Shown here: positions 33,331 through 42,927 of the stretch, one piece after another | Layout of the letters: every line of letters begins with the position of its first letter | Position numbering within the stretch: position 1 is the first letter of the stretch | Assembly (NCBI RefSeq): GCF_005154805.1 | Contig: NZ_CP039727.1 | Coordinates: 241,001-305,000, forward strand | DNA: 64,000 nt | From: Bacillus sp. S3 | Lineage (GTDB): Bacteria > Bacillota > Bacilli > Bacillales > Cytobacillaceae | Direction: 5' to 3' | Program-made: the position numbers and the translations under genes | Notes under the pieces: generated by a model | What the model saw: only the letters and a program-made list of their open reading frames with translations | Database searches by the model: none | What the model was told of the DNA's origin: nothing

Positions 33331-35025
33331 ATGAATTTTAAGAAGGAGCTGGCAGCCATTCTATTTGAGCTGCTTGACCAGGAAATCACAGCAGCGGATC
33401 TGGAAATGATGATCGAAAAGCCAAAAAACACCGAACATGGTGATTTAGCCTTTCCGTGTTTCACATTAGCGAAGCTGAAAAGAAAATCACCTCATTTGAT
33501 CGCCCAGGAACTCAGTGAAAAGATTCAATCGCCAACATTTGAGAAGGTTGAAGTTGTTGGGGCGTACTTAAATATCTTTTTAAATAAAAAGCTTGTTTCG
33601 GAACAGCTGATCGACAGCATCATTAAGCAAAAGGGATATTTCGGGGACCACAAATTTGGCAATGGCGGTCACGTCACGATTGACATGTCGTCACCGAATA
33701 TCGCTAAGCCATTTTCGATGGGTCATTTGCGCTCTACTGTAATCGGAAACTCTATTGCCCTAATTACAGAAAAATGCGGTTATAAGCCCATAAAAATTAA
33801 CCATTTAGGCGACTGGGGCACCCAATTTGGGAAGCTTATTACCGCTTATAATCTATGGGGCAGTGAAGAAAAGGTAAAACAAAATCCCATTAAGGAGTTA
33901 CTGGCACTCTATATTAAGTTTCATGAAATAGCAGAAACAGATCCATCGCTTGAAGATCAAGGACGCAGCTGGTTTAAACGTCTCGAGGATGGTGACACGG
34001 AGGCTTTAAGCTTGTGGCAATGGTTTCGCGATGAATCGCTCAAAGAATTTTCAAGAATATATGAGCTAATGAATGTCGAATTTGACTCCTATGCAGGCGA
34101 AGCCTTCTATAATGATAAAATGGATCGAATCGTCAAGCTGCTGGAGGAGAAACAGCTGCTAGTAGAATCCGATCAGGCCATGGTAGTCGAGCTAGCCGAA
34201 GAAGGCCTGCCCCCATGCCTGATTAAGAAATCAGATGGTGCAACGCTTTACGCCACACGTGATTTAGCTGCCGCTCTCTATAGAAAGGAAAACTATGACT
34301 TTGGCCAATCTGTATATGTAGTTGGCCACGAACAAAGCCTCCATTTTAAACAGTTAATTGCCGTTTTGGGAAAAATAGGTTACGAATGGGCAGAGAAAAT
34401 GGAACACGTTCCATTCGGCATGATGTTAAAAGACGGCAAAAAGATGTCGACCCGTAAAGGAAAAGTTGTTCTTTTAGAAGAGGTATTAAGCGAGTCCATT
34501 GCAATGGCGCGTCATAACATCGAGGAGAAAAACCCCAATTTAGTAAACAAAGATGCCGTAGCGGAACAGGTGGGCGTGGGGGCGGTTATTTTCCACGACT
34601 TAAAGAACAACCGGATGAATGACATTGAATTTTCCTTAGAGGAAATGCTGCGCTTTGAAGGCGAGACAGGGCCATATGTCCAATATACGTTTGCACGGGC
34701 ATGTTCTATTTTACGAAAAGCAAATTGGCAGGCCAAGTCACAGCCTGAAGCATGCACGAATTCTTGGAATAAAGAATGGAAGGTGGCAAGCCTATTAATG
34801 GAATTTGCACCAGCTATTAAAAGAGCTTGCGAGAATTACGATCCATCTCAGGTGGCCAAGTATATTGTCGACCTTGCCCAAGCCTTCAATAAGTATTATG
34901 CCGAAGTAAAGATTCTAGAAGAAAGCGCCGAAAAACATGCACGCTTGTCCCTTGTTTACAGTGTCACCGTCGTTCTAAAAGAAGGCTTGCGATTATTAGG
35001 AATAGAAGCACCTGAAGAAATGTAG
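33331..35025 (+). CDS. argS: Arginyl-tRNA synthetase
   Basis: A 564-residue class I synthetase that charges tRNA-Arg. SSPNIAKPFSMGHLRST contains the HIGH-like motif (MGHL), and DGKKMSTRKGKVV the KMSKS-like motif. The N-terminal Add1 domain and the C-terminal DALR anticodon-binding domain (LMEFAPAIKRACENYDPSQVAKYIVDLAQAFN) are present. I chose ATG 33331 after AAAGGAGG; a longer frame from 33244 would run through the T-box and terminator and is not real. T-box control by tRNA-Arg charging is expected. Confidence 0.95.
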   Translation: MNFKKELAAILFELLDQEITAADLEMMIEKPKNTEHGDLAFPCFTLAKLKRKSPHLIAQELSEKIQSPTFEKVEVVGAYLNIFLNKKLVSEQLIDSIIKQKGYFGDHKFGNGGHVTIDMSSPNIAKPFSMGHLRSTVIGNSIALITEKCGYKPIKINHLGDWGTQFGKLITAYNLWGSEEKVKQNPIKELLALYIKFHEIAETDPSLEDQGRSWFKRLEDGDTEALSLWQWFRDESLKEFSRIYELMNVEFDSYAGEAFYNDKMDRIVKLLEEKQLLVESDQAMVVELAEEGLPPCLIKKSDGATLYATRDLAAALYRKENYDFGQSVYVVGHEQSLHFKQLIAVLGKIGYEWAEKMEHVPFGMMLKDGKKMSTRKGKVVLLEEVLSESIAMARHNIEEKNPNLVNKDAVAEQVGVGAVIFHDLKNNRMNDIEFSLEEMLRFEGETGPYVQYTFARACSILRKANWQAKSQPEACTNSWNKEWKVASLLMEFAPAIKRACENYDPSQVAKYIVDLAQAFNKYYAEVKILEESAEKHARLSLVYSVTVVLKEGLRLLGIEAPEEM

Positions 35026-35097
35026 GGCATTTCGTTTCATAATTGGTGAATAATGGTATAGAATGAAGCTATGTAACCAGTAGGGAGGCTAATGAAA

Positions 35098-35565
35098 ATG
35101 AGTGCATTACTATTTAAGAGCTTTGAGCTAACAAGGAGCTATTTTATTAAAAATGTAGAGGCGTTAGATGAGGCGATTGTAGATACACAGCCGCATGGGT
35201 TTAACAATACAATCCACTGGCATATTGGTCATGTGTTAACAGTTGCGGAGCAATTTATGTTTGGCTTCCCAAAAAAATCAACGAACCTGCCAGCGAATTA
35301 TATGGATTTATTTGCCACAGGTACTAAACCAGCTGACTGGCAGGGCGACGTTCCATCAGTGCAGGAATTGACTGCACAGTTAAAGGAGCAAATCAAAAGA
35401 ATCAAGGAAATTCCAGGAGAAAGCTTTAACGAAAAGCTACAGACTCCGTTCCTTGGTCAAGAAACCTTTGGTGAGCTTGCGAACTTTGCGGTTTTCCACG
35501 AGTCACTTCATTTAGGTCAAATGCAGGCAATGAAACGTGCCATTGAAGCAGCAAATGTAAAGTAA
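35098..35565 (+). CDS. DinB-family protein
   Basis: About 155 residues, a four-helix bundle metal-binding fold of the DinB/YfiT superfamily. The likely metal-binding histidines are in HWHIGH (residues about 40-45) and HESLHLGQ (near the C terminus). Members act as thiol-dependent transferases or are damage-inducible; the reaction here is unknown. ATG 35098 lies nine bases after GGGAGG; ATG 35092 is only three bases from it. A terminator follows. Confidence 0.87.
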   Translation: MSALLFKSFELTRSYFIKNVEALDEAIVDTQPHGFNNTIHWHIGHVLTVAEQFMFGFPKKSTNLPANYMDLFATGTKPADWQGDVPSVQELTAQLKEQIKRIKEIPGESFNEKLQTPFLGQETFGELANFAVFHESLHLGQMQAMKRAIEAANVK

Positions 35566-35587
35566 CCAATGTTTGTACGTGAAATTT

Positions 35588-35617
35588 CGTTTCTACCAAT
35601 CGTAGAAACGTTTTTTC
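35588..35617 (+). terminator. Intrinsic terminator of the DinB gene
   Basis: CGTTTCTA pairs with TAGAAACG around six bases, then TTTTTT. Confidence 0.9.
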
Positions 35618-35650
35618 ATTTTCATTATTTGAAAGGGGTTTTTACCTTTT

Positions 35651-36829
35651 ATGGAAAAACAGCTGACGAAGGAAAGAATTTGGACAAAAGATTTTGTCCT
35701 GATCTGTTTGGCAAATTTCTTTATCTTTCTTGGATTTCAAATGACGCTTCCAACCATTCCACTATTTGTCGAAGATTTGGGCGGGAATGATCAATTAATC
35801 GGATTTGTTGTAGGGATTTTTACCTTCTCAGCCTTATTGCTGCGCCCATATGCAGGAAGTTCACTTGAAACAAAGGGCAGGGGATTTGTTTATCTCATTG
35901 GACTAGCCATTTTTGTCCTATCAGTCGGATCCTTTGGTTTTTTAACAAGCATTGTCTTCCTTTTTGCGATGCGCGTTGTTCAAGGTGCCGGCTGGGGATT
36001 TTCCACGACTGCCTCCGGAACGATTGCGACGGATTTAATTCCGGCGTCTAGGAGAGGAGAGGGAATGGGGTATTATGGACTGTCAGGCAATTTAGCACTG
36101 GCATTCGGTCCTTCCCTGGGGCTGATTTTAACCGGCATCATTTCGTTTAAACAATTTTTCTTAATTTGTGCCGGATTAGGAATGGTAGCACTTTTATTGT
36201 CATCAAGAATTACCTACAAAAAGGTCGAACCACGGCAGAAGAAGAAAAAGGAAAAGCTGGATCTGTATGAGAAAAATGCCTTGAAGCCATCGATGCTGAT
36301 GTTCTTTATCACCTTTACATTTGGAGGGATCGCTGCCTTTCTCCCGTTATATACTGCTGAAAGGCATATTGCCGGCATCCAATTGTACTTTCTCTTATAT
36401 GCACTTGCACTGATGGCCACAAGGGCTTTTGCTGGACAGCTATATGACCGAAAAGGACACCGGGCCGTCTTTATTCCAGGGACATTGTTGATTTTGATCG
36501 CGATGATGCTGCTATCTTGGCTTCCAAACAGCAGTGTTCTTTTTGTAGCTGCAGTTTTATACGGTCTAGGTTTTGGTACGGTACAGCCTGCCCTGCAGGC
36601 ATGGTCGATCGAGAGAGTCCCAATAAATCGGAGAGGAATGGCGAATGCGACCTTTTTTTCTTTTTTCGATTTGGGGATTGGTTTAGGGGCGATGATGTTT
36701 GGTCAGATCAGCCATCTGTTCGGATATAGCAGCATTTATAAAACGTCCGCTGTGTCCATTTTCATTGCGATGCTGCTTTATTTCTACTATTTATATAAAG
36801 ATCGGGTAAGTGTGGTGCAGCAAAGGTAG
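35651..36829 (+). CDS. Major facilitator superfamily transporter
   Basis: A 392-residue transporter with 12 membrane helices and a basic central loop (residues 184-206, KKVEPRQKKKKEKLDLYEKNALK). The helix 2-3 region has RPYAGSSLETKGR, a motif A-type loop, and the fifth helix PSLGLILTG. It resembles YwoG/YfiS-like drug or metabolite exporters (ATDLIPASRRGEGMGYYGL is common in that group). Substrate unknown. The start is ATG 35651 with GAAAGGGG upstream. Confidence 0.87.
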   Translation: MEKQLTKERIWTKDFVLICLANFFIFLGFQMTLPTIPLFVEDLGGNDQLIGFVVGIFTFSALLLRPYAGSSLETKGRGFVYLIGLAIFVLSVGSFGFLTSIVFLFAMRVVQGAGWGFSTTASGTIATDLIPASRRGEGMGYYGLSGNLALAFGPSLGLILTGIISFKQFFLICAGLGMVALLLSSRITYKKVEPRQKKKKEKLDLYEKNALKPSMLMFFITFTFGGIAAFLPLYTAERHIAGIQLYFLLYALALMATRAFAGQLYDRKGHRAVFIPGTLLILIAMMLLSWLPNSSVLFVAAVLYGLGFGTVQPALQAWSIERVPINRRGMANATFFSFFDLGIGLGAMMFGQISHLFGYSSIYKTSAVSIFIAMLLYFYYLYKDRVSVVQQR

Positions 36830-36985
36830 ATGTTCAGATTGAATTGAATACTTGACTGGCGTGGAGAAGGGTCTCCATGCCTATTTGCTGTGAGGAAAAA
36901 AGGTGGATGATTTAATCTCAATAAGGGAAAAATAAAAGTTAGATGATAGCGAATATCCTGAATTTTACTACTTCCTTACATATGG

Positions 36986-37014
36986 TTGACATGAATAAGA
37001 TGCAATTCTATAAT
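36986..37014 (+). promoter_or_regulatory. Sigma-A promoter of the nucleoside transporter gene
   Basis: TTGACA 36986-36991, 17-bp spacer, TATAAT 37009-37014: full consensus. Confidence 0.85.
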
Positions 37015-37026
37015 CAAATTTATGTT

Positions 37027-37040
37027 TGAAAACGCTGTCG
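37027..37040 (+). promoter_or_regulatory. Likely CcpA-binding cre site
   Basis: TGAAAACGCTGTCG matches the cre consensus TGWAANCGNTNWCA in all but the last base. It lies just after the transcription start, where bound CcpA would block transcription when glucose is present. Confidence 0.65.
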
Positions 37041-37093
37041 ATTTTTGTCGAATAATTTACATCTTGGAGATAACATCATCAGAATAGGAGAGA

Positions 37094-38281
37094 ATGTTTT
37101 TGAAATTTATATTGTTTTTGGCAGCATTAGTCGTTATTTTTTTGCTTGCCTTTATCGTAAGTAATAATAAAAAAGGGATTAAATTGAAACCGATTGCTAT
37201 TATGCTCGTTTTACAGCTGATATTTTCTTTCATCCTGCTTAATACCGAAGTAGGGCTTGTGATAATCAGAGGAATAGCAGGGTTATTTGAACATCTTCTA
37301 GCCTATGCTGCTGATGGTGTTAATTTTGTATTCGGCGGAATTGCGAATAAAGGGGCAGGGCCTTTCTTCTTGAATGTTCTCTTGCCGATTGTCTTTATTT
37401 CCGTATTAATTGGAATCGCTCAGTATATAAAAGTCCTTCCGATTATCGTCCGTTTCCTTGGCCTCGTGTTAAGTAAGATTAATGGTCTTGGGAAATTAGA
37501 GTCGTATAATGCGGTGGCATCTGCTATTTTTGGCCAATCGGAAGTGTTTATTTCGGTAAAAAAACAGCTTCCATACCTTCCTGAACATCGCTTGTATACA
37601 TTATGTACCTCGGCCATGTCAACAGTATCGGCATCGATTTTAGGGGCATACATGACAATGATTGAGCCAAAATATGTTATTACTGCCCTTGTATTAAACT
37701 TATTTGGCGGATTTATTATTGCAAATATCATTAATCCTTATGAAGTAACAGAAAAAGAGGATATTATTGAAATTGAAGGGGCAGAAAAACAAACCTTTTT
37801 TGAAATGCTTGGGGAATATATCATGGATGGCTTTAAGGTGGCAATCATTGTTGGGGCCATGCTGATCGGCTTTGTTGCCTTAATTAGTATGATAAATCAC
37901 GTTTTTGCCGTCATCTTCGGGATTAGCTTCCAAATGGCGCTTGGATATGTATTTGCACCATTTGCCTTTATCGTTGGGGTACCTGCTTCCGAAATTGTTG
38001 ATGCAGGAACCATCATGGCGACAAAATTAGTATCAAATGAGTTTGTTGCGATGATGGATTTAGGAAAAATCACAGATTCGCTATCAAGCAGAACCGTTGG
38101 CATCATTTCAGTCTTCCTTGTTTCCTTTGCTAACTTTTCATCGATTGGAATTATCAGCGGTGCCGTAAAAGGCTTGGATGAAAAGAAAGGAAATGTGGTG
38201 GCGAGGTTTGGACTTAAATTGTTATTTGGGGCAACACTTGTAAGCTTATTAACAGCCGCAATTACTGGAGTCATGTTATAA
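37094..38281 (+). CDS. Concentrative nucleoside transporter (NupC family)
   Basis: A 395-residue H+- or Na+-coupled nucleoside importer with about ten membrane helices. The family motifs are GQSEVFISVKKQLPYL (residues 150-165) and the C-terminal ANFSSIGIISGAVKGLDEKKG. The CNT gating/GxSA region is in LNLFGGFIIANIINPYE. B. subtilis has three such proteins (NupC, NupG, NupN) and I cannot tell which is closest. Start ATG 37094 after AGGAGAG. The strong promoter and cre site suggest catabolite repression. Confidence 0.9.
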   Translation: MFLKFILFLAALVVIFLLAFIVSNNKKGIKLKPIAIMLVLQLIFSFILLNTEVGLVIIRGIAGLFEHLLAYAADGVNFVFGGIANKGAGPFFLNVLLPIVFISVLIGIAQYIKVLPIIVRFLGLVLSKINGLGKLESYNAVASAIFGQSEVFISVKKQLPYLPEHRLYTLCTSAMSTVSASILGAYMTMIEPKYVITALVLNLFGGFIIANIINPYEVTEKEDIIEIEGAEKQTFFEMLGEYIMDGFKVAIIVGAMLIGFVALISMINHVFAVIFGISFQMALGYVFAPFAFIVGVPASEIVDAGTIMATKLVSNEFVAMMDLGKITDSLSSRTVGIISVFLVSFANFSSIGIISGAVKGLDEKKGNVVARFGLKLLFGATLVSLLTAAITGVML

Positions 38282-38285
38282 ATAA

Positions 38286-38316
38286 AAACCACCGAATTTC
38301 GTTATTCGGTGGTTTT
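38286..38316. terminator. Bidirectional intrinsic terminator
   Basis: AACCACCGAAT pairs with ATTCGGTGGTT around six bases, with T-runs on both strands. The right arm overlaps the stop codon of the convergent dedA-type gene (38302-38304). Confidence 0.9.
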
Positions 38317-38895
38317 CTTCGTTTTTTTGATTAAAAAATAGATTGCTCCCAAAACAATTGCGGCAATGATAATTGGCAATATATATGGCTGGGCAACTTC
38401 CTTTACATGTGACCAATTTTTGCCCAATACCTTTCCTAAATAAATAAAAAGAATCGACCAAGGCAAAACAGCTGCCACGGTATAAAGAGTGAATTTGGTC
38501 GCTGACATTTTGGCAATCCCGGCAGGAATGGAAATAGCATGTCTTACAACAGGGATAAACCGGGCCGAGAATATGACTCCAGCACCATATTTTCTAAACC
38601 AAAGCTCTGCTACATCAATATGGCTCTTCTTAATAAGGACGTACTTTCCGTATTTCTCTAAAAATGGCCGGCCGCCATAGTAACCAGCCCAATATAGAAA
38701 TAGCTGAGCAATTGTCCCGCCGATTGTCCCGGCAATAACCGCTCCGACAAAATTGAGATGTCCCTGTGAAACCATGTATCCGCCATAACCTAAAACTATT
38801 TCACTAGGGATAATCTCTATCATTAAACCTAGGGCAATGCCGAGGTATCCTAACTGGGATAAAAATTCTAATATGGAGTTAATAAAGTTAGCCAT
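38302..38895 (-). CDS. DedA-family membrane protein
   Basis: A 197-residue protein of the DedA/SNARE-associated/VTT family. E27 in LMIEIIPSEIVLGYGG and the motif (F/R)SARFIPVVRHAISIPAG (109-125) with two arginines are typical. DedA proteins include flippases for undecaprenyl phosphate or phosphatidylethanolamine. The last residues (LIKKTKKTTE) are basic. Start ATG 38893-38895. Confidence 0.92.
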   Translation of the reverse strand: MANFINSILEFLSQLGYLGIALGLMIEIIPSEIVLGYGGYMVSQGHLNFVGAVIAGTIGGTIAQLFLYWAGYYGGRPFLEKYGKYVLIKKSHIDVAELWFRKYGAGVIFSARFIPVVRHAISIPAGIAKMSATKFTLYTVAAVLPWSILFIYLGKVLGKNWSHVKEVAQPYILPIIIAAIVLGAIYFLIKKTKKTTE

Positions 38896-39029
38896 AGTTC
38901 ACCTTCGCTTATGTATTGTTATAACCAAATATAGTTTATCTCAGTTTGTCTAATAATGAAATGAATATGGTCATTTTCCTTCATTTATGCCCATGTAAGG
39001 GAAAATGCAAAAATCTGCCGCCAATTCAT

Positions 39030-40217
39030 CTATGCCTGCAACGAATTTTTTGATGTGAACATATACGTCTTATGGTGGTAACGGATGCTGTAGATCAGAC
39101 CCATTGCAAACATATTCCCCATGAGTGAGCTGCCGCCATAGCTGATAAATGGCAGCGGAATACCCGTAATTGGCAGTACTTGAATCGTCATCCCAATGTT
39201 CTGAAAGACATGGAAGGTGATGACGCTGATAATTCCAGTACAGACATACGTGCTAAACGGGTCATTGGTGTCTAACGAAGTCTTAATTAAATGATAAATA
39301 AGGAGAAAAAAGAGACCGACGACGATACTGCCGCCAACAAAACCATATTCTTCACCAATCACGCTAAAAATGAAATCTGTATGGGCTTCCGGGATATACA
39401 CTTCCCGATTGCCAAACCCTTTTCCTGTGATAAGTCCTGAGCCAATCGCGCTTAACGATTTTAACAAGTGGTAGCTTGAACTTGTTGTATGACTATGGGG
39501 ATCGAGCCATGCATAAATGCGGTTAAATTGATAGGTTTGCACATGAAGATATTTTTCGAGAAAGTCTGGCTTGATTAGGACAAGGTAGAATATAAGTCCT
39601 CCAAGGGACGCACCTAAACTATAGATTGGAATAATGATTTTCCAAGATATCCCCGAAATCAAAATAAGTCCAGTTAAAATCGATAAAATCACGAGCCCAG
39701 TCCCCAGGTCAGGCTGGAGCATGATTAGCCCAAGCGGCACTGCAGTTGTGATTCCTAATTTTAATAGTAATAGAAAGTCAGTTTTTAGCGTTTTCTCCAC
39801 ATGCTTTTCCTGGTGAGTGGTAATCAGCCGGCTTAAGGCCAAAATTAAAAAGGTCTTCACAAATTCGGACGGTTGTATCTGCCCGACCCCTTTAATGACA
39901 AACCAGCTTTTTGCGCCGTTTCTAACAGGGGCAATCGATTCGGGTGCCAGGTAAACCCCAATAAGTAAAATCAATCCAAAGCCATATAAATACCAGGAAA
40001 GCCGCTTATATTGATAGCTGTCGATAAAGATGGACACGGTGATGATGGCGGCCCCGATTACATACCAAAAAACTTGCATCATTAAGAAATTCGTCGCGCC
40101 ATATTGCCCCGAGGCTTGTGCACTATAAATCGCCGCACAGCTGACTAAGAAAAAAAGAAATAATAGTAATGTTAATGTCCAATCGAAGCGATCGGCTTTT
40201 TTCTTGTTTGCATCCAT
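39030..40217 (-). CDS. rodA: SEDS-family peptidoglycan polymerase (RodA-like)
   Basis: A 395-residue, ten-helix protein of the FtsW/RodA/SpoVE family, which polymerises lipid II together with a class B penicillin-binding protein. Motifs: QPSEFVKTFLILALSRL (115-131), LIMLQPDLGTGLVI (165-178), DFIFSVIGEEYGFVGG (277-292, catalytic Glu-Asp region), ITGIPLPFISYGGSS (350-364). Length equals B. subtilis RodA, and the GKGFGNREVYIPEAHTDFIF segment is RodA-like rather than FtsW-like. The start is ATG 40215-40217. It stands alone. Confidence 0.87.
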   Translation of the reverse strand: MDANKKKADRFDWTLTLLLFLFFLVSCAAIYSAQASGQYGATNFLMMQVFWYVIGAAIITVSIFIDSYQYKRLSWYLYGFGLILLIGVYLAPESIAPVRNGAKSWFVIKGVGQIQPSEFVKTFLILALSRLITTHQEKHVEKTLKTDFLLLLKLGITTAVPLGLIMLQPDLGTGLVILSILTGLILISGISWKIIIPIYSLGASLGGLIFYLVLIKPDFLEKYLHVQTYQFNRIYAWLDPHSHTTSSSYHLLKSLSAIGSGLITGKGFGNREVYIPEAHTDFIFSVIGEEYGFVGGSIVVGLFFLLIYHLIKTSLDTNDPFSTYVCTGIISVITFHVFQNIGMTIQVLPITGIPLPFISYGGSSLMGNMFAMGLIYSIRYHHKTYMFTSKNSLQA

Positions 40218-40373
40218 TGGCTACACCTGATTTTTCCTAATATTTACTAATTTTATGCTAGCAAAGAAAAGGCTTGCTCACAATACTTATTACCTATTAA
40301 GGGAAAATAGTACACTCCTTTATATAACGATTCCGCATGTAAAAGGTTTCATTTATATTTTATCAAAAGATCT

Positions 40374-41732
40374 CTACATCAAATGCTTTAAAAACATGGT
40401 TGCGATTCCGAAGTAGGTGAGTAACGAAAATATATCATTTAAGGTGGTAATCAGCGGTCCTGATGCGACAGCAGGGTCAATTTTCAACCGATATAAGATC
40501 AGGGGGATAATCGTCCCGGCAAGGGTCCCGATAATAAGAGTGAGAAACAGGGAACAGCCGACAACCGCGCCCAATATCAAATTTCCCTGCCAGATATAAG
40601 CGATAATGGCAATGAGAATGGCACAGGTGAGGCCAATCGTAATCCCCACACCGAGCTCCCTAGTGATTAAGCGGGTAACCACTTTTCTATCAATGTCATA
40701 CGAAATGAGCCCTCTAACAACTACGGCAAGTGATTGGGTTCCGGTATTTCCCGTCATCCCGGCAATCATTGGCATGAAAAAGGCAAGGGCTACCACCTGC
40801 TGAAGCGTATCTTCAAAACTACTGATGATCCTCCCGGAAATTACACCAATGAATAAGAGTAAAATCAGCCAAGGAAGCCGTCTTGCCGCAGCGACGAATG
40901 TTTTCGTTTCAAAGTCAATGGATTTCCCTGATGCCGACAACTTTTCAATATCTTCATTTGCTTCTTTAATCACGACATCGATAATATCATCGACCGTTAC
41001 AATTCCGACAAGAACATTGTTGTCATCGACAACCGGAATGGCTAAGAAATCATAACGTTCTGCCGTTCGTGCCACTACCTCCTGGTCCGTGGTTACTGAA
41101 ACGGAAATGACCCGTTCGTACATAATCGTCCGGATTTTCTCCTCTGGTTCTGCCAATAGTAAATCCCGGTAAGAGACGACCCCAACAAGCCTTCGTGCCT
41201 CGTCAGTGACATACAGGTAGTTAATCGACTCCGCAAACTCTGCAAAGATTTTAAACTTATCAACTGCTTCTCTGACGGTATAATAATCACGAATCCAAAC
41301 AAATCGATTGGTCATAATTCTTCCGGCTGTTTCCGGAGGATAATTCATGATTCCTTTAACGGCATTGGACTCTTCTGCTTTCATTCCTGAAAGCAGCGAG
41401 TCTTTCTTCTCTGGCGAAAGCTCATTTAATAATAAGGCCAGGTCGTCATTATCCATTAAATCTAGAACCTTACTGGTTTTTTCAATGCCCAGAATGTTCA
41501 ATAATTCAAGCTGCTCAGACTTATCAAGCTCCTCCATCAGGTCAGCCAACACGTCAAACTTTAAAAATAATAGAAACCTGCCTTTATGTTTTTCCGGCAA
41601 TTCCTCATAAATTTTTGCCATGTCATATGGCTGGAGCTCTTCCAATATCGTCTCAAAGTCGTCTTTTTTGTTTTCTTTTAATGTTTTAATAATATAAAGA
41701 TTTATTTCATCGGGAGTCATATCTTTAATCAT
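40374..41732 (-). CDS. mgtE: Magnesium transporter MgtE
   Basis: A 452-residue Mg2+ channel. N domain (residues 1-130) of superhelical repeats with acidic residues, two CBS domains (about 136-255) that sense Mg2+, a plug helix, and five C-terminal membrane helices. The pore motif PMIAGMTGNTGTQSLAVVVRG (320-340) is diagnostic. The start is ATG 41730-41732 after GGAGTG. No Mg2+ riboswitch is visible in the short gap upstream. Confidence 0.95.
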   Translation of the reverse strand: MIKDMTPDEINLYIIKTLKENKKDDFETILEELQPYDMAKIYEELPEKHKGRFLLFLKFDVLADLMEELDKSEQLELLNILGIEKTSKVLDLMDNDDLALLLNELSPEKKDSLLSGMKAEESNAVKGIMNYPPETAGRIMTNRFVWIRDYYTVREAVDKFKIFAEFAESINYLYVTDEARRLVGVVSYRDLLLAEPEEKIRTIMYERVISVSVTTDQEVVARTAERYDFLAIPVVDDNNVLVGIVTVDDIIDVVIKEANEDIEKLSASGKSIDFETKTFVAAARRLPWLILLLFIGVISGRIISSFEDTLQQVVALAFFMPMIAGMTGNTGTQSLAVVVRGLISYDIDRKVVTRLITRELGVGITIGLTCAILIAIIAYIWQGNLILGAVVGCSLFLTLIIGTLAGTIIPLILYRLKIDPAVASGPLITTLNDIFSLLTYFGIATMFLKHLM

Positions 41733-41970
41733 GTTCTATATACACTCCTTTCATAAAGGTGCATTGGTCTATAATGAGCAAAAGAACAAATACTATTCAG
41801 GTGGATTTTAAATAGTATGTGTAACATATAAACATTTTTTGTAAAAGAATTGAAATATGCTATTTGTCCTATTATTTGATAAAATAAGGAAGTATTTATA
41901 AAGGCGATTGGAAGTTTCATGGAAATCACGTTTTAATATCATTCATGTAGTTGAACGGAGGAGTTTGGCT

Positions 41971-42747
41971 TTGAAAAAGCATCATCAAGACATACGGGAT
42001 CTTATCTATATTCATTTAAATCAATCAGACCAGTATGTACTGTCCTACGGTATCGAATTCGCTGAATTTGCTGCTGCTTTTTCAGGTTCATTAAATCATC
42101 TGCTTTTGCTAAAGCACCGCTTTGATGATGCTGATTTTAATATGCATACGCTGCTCGAATATTGTCCGGAAGAGAGAATTAATAAGTTAGCAGGAGAAGA
42201 TGTATACAGTTACGGCAACTTCTGCTGGATTGATTTTATTGAAGAAGAAGTGCTGAATGAACTTTCAGGTCAGGAATTAGCTGAATTATTATATTTAGGC
42301 CATCAAAAGCAGCATTTACGATTGCCTTTTTATAATAAACTAGGCAACCGTTTTGTTTATTTGGCCCACGATGATGGCTGGTATAACAAAATCTATTATC
42401 GCAGCTTTAAGGATTTTTTCCATCTATTAAGTGAAGCACTGGCCGGCAAGCTTGGGGAAATGAAGCTGGAAAAATCAATCCTTGGTCTGCGGAAGAAACG
42501 CTCCTATCCGCAGGTGAATAAAGAAATCCTCCTCTCGTTAACACCTTTTATTAAGGAAGGAATTTGTATATCCTTACGGGATGCTGACCACCAGCGCGGC
42601 CGAATTGAAATACCGATCTGGGTGGTTGGAGATTTTGCAAATATGGATGATATGGTGGAAGAATACGAACAAATCTCCGCTAAACCATACCATGCGAAGA
42701 TCATCTTTGATAAAAAAACAAAAGAATGGAAACTAAATGTTATTTAA
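41971..42747 (+). CDS. Conserved hypothetical soluble protein
   Basis: About 258 residues, no signal peptide and no membrane helices. It is rich in aromatic and charged residues (RFVYLAHDDGWYNKIYYRSFKDFFHLLSEALAGK) and ends with IEIPIWVVGDFANMDDMVEEYEQISAKPYHAKIIFD. I chose TTG 41971, seven bases after GGAGGAG; the ATG at 41908 has no site. The sequence reminds me of uncharacterised Bacillus proteins near mgtE, but I do not recognise a family. It is divergent from mgtE and followed by its own terminator. Confidence 0.7.
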   Translation: MKKHHQDIRDLIYIHLNQSDQYVLSYGIEFAEFAAAFSGSLNHLLLLKHRFDDADFNMHTLLEYCPEERINKLAGEDVYSYGNFCWIDFIEEEVLNELSGQELAELLYLGHQKQHLRLPFYNKLGNRFVYLAHDDGWYNKIYYRSFKDFFHLLSEALAGKLGEMKLEKSILGLRKKRSYPQVNKEILLSLTPFIKEGICISLRDADHQRGRIEIPIWVVGDFANMDDMVEEYEQISAKPYHAKIIFDKKTKEWKLNVI

Positions 42748-42773
42748 ATCTCTCCGATTGGGGAGATTTTCTA
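42748..42773 (+). terminator. Intrinsic terminator
   Basis: AAATCTCTCC pairs with GGGGAGATTT around four bases, then T's. Confidence 0.75.
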
Positions 42774-42927
42774 TATAGTGGGACCAAATGTTTGTTTTGA
42801 AGCAAGCCATATATATCATAAACTAATGAAGAGAAAAAAACATTTAAAAAACAGGTCTGCTTACATTTCCTTTCTTATTTGATAAAGTGTTAAAATAAAA
42901 CCGTGAAACAGAATTGGAGGTTTTGGT

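Noticed and set aside
36841..36890. Terminator after the MFS gene
   Set aside because: GGCGTGGAGA/TCTCCATGCC forms a hairpin, but it is not followed by a T-run, so it was not listed as a terminator.
41733..41970. Mg2+ riboswitch (M-box) before mgtE
   Set aside because: The gap is short, and none of the conserved M-box blocks are visible on the minus strand.
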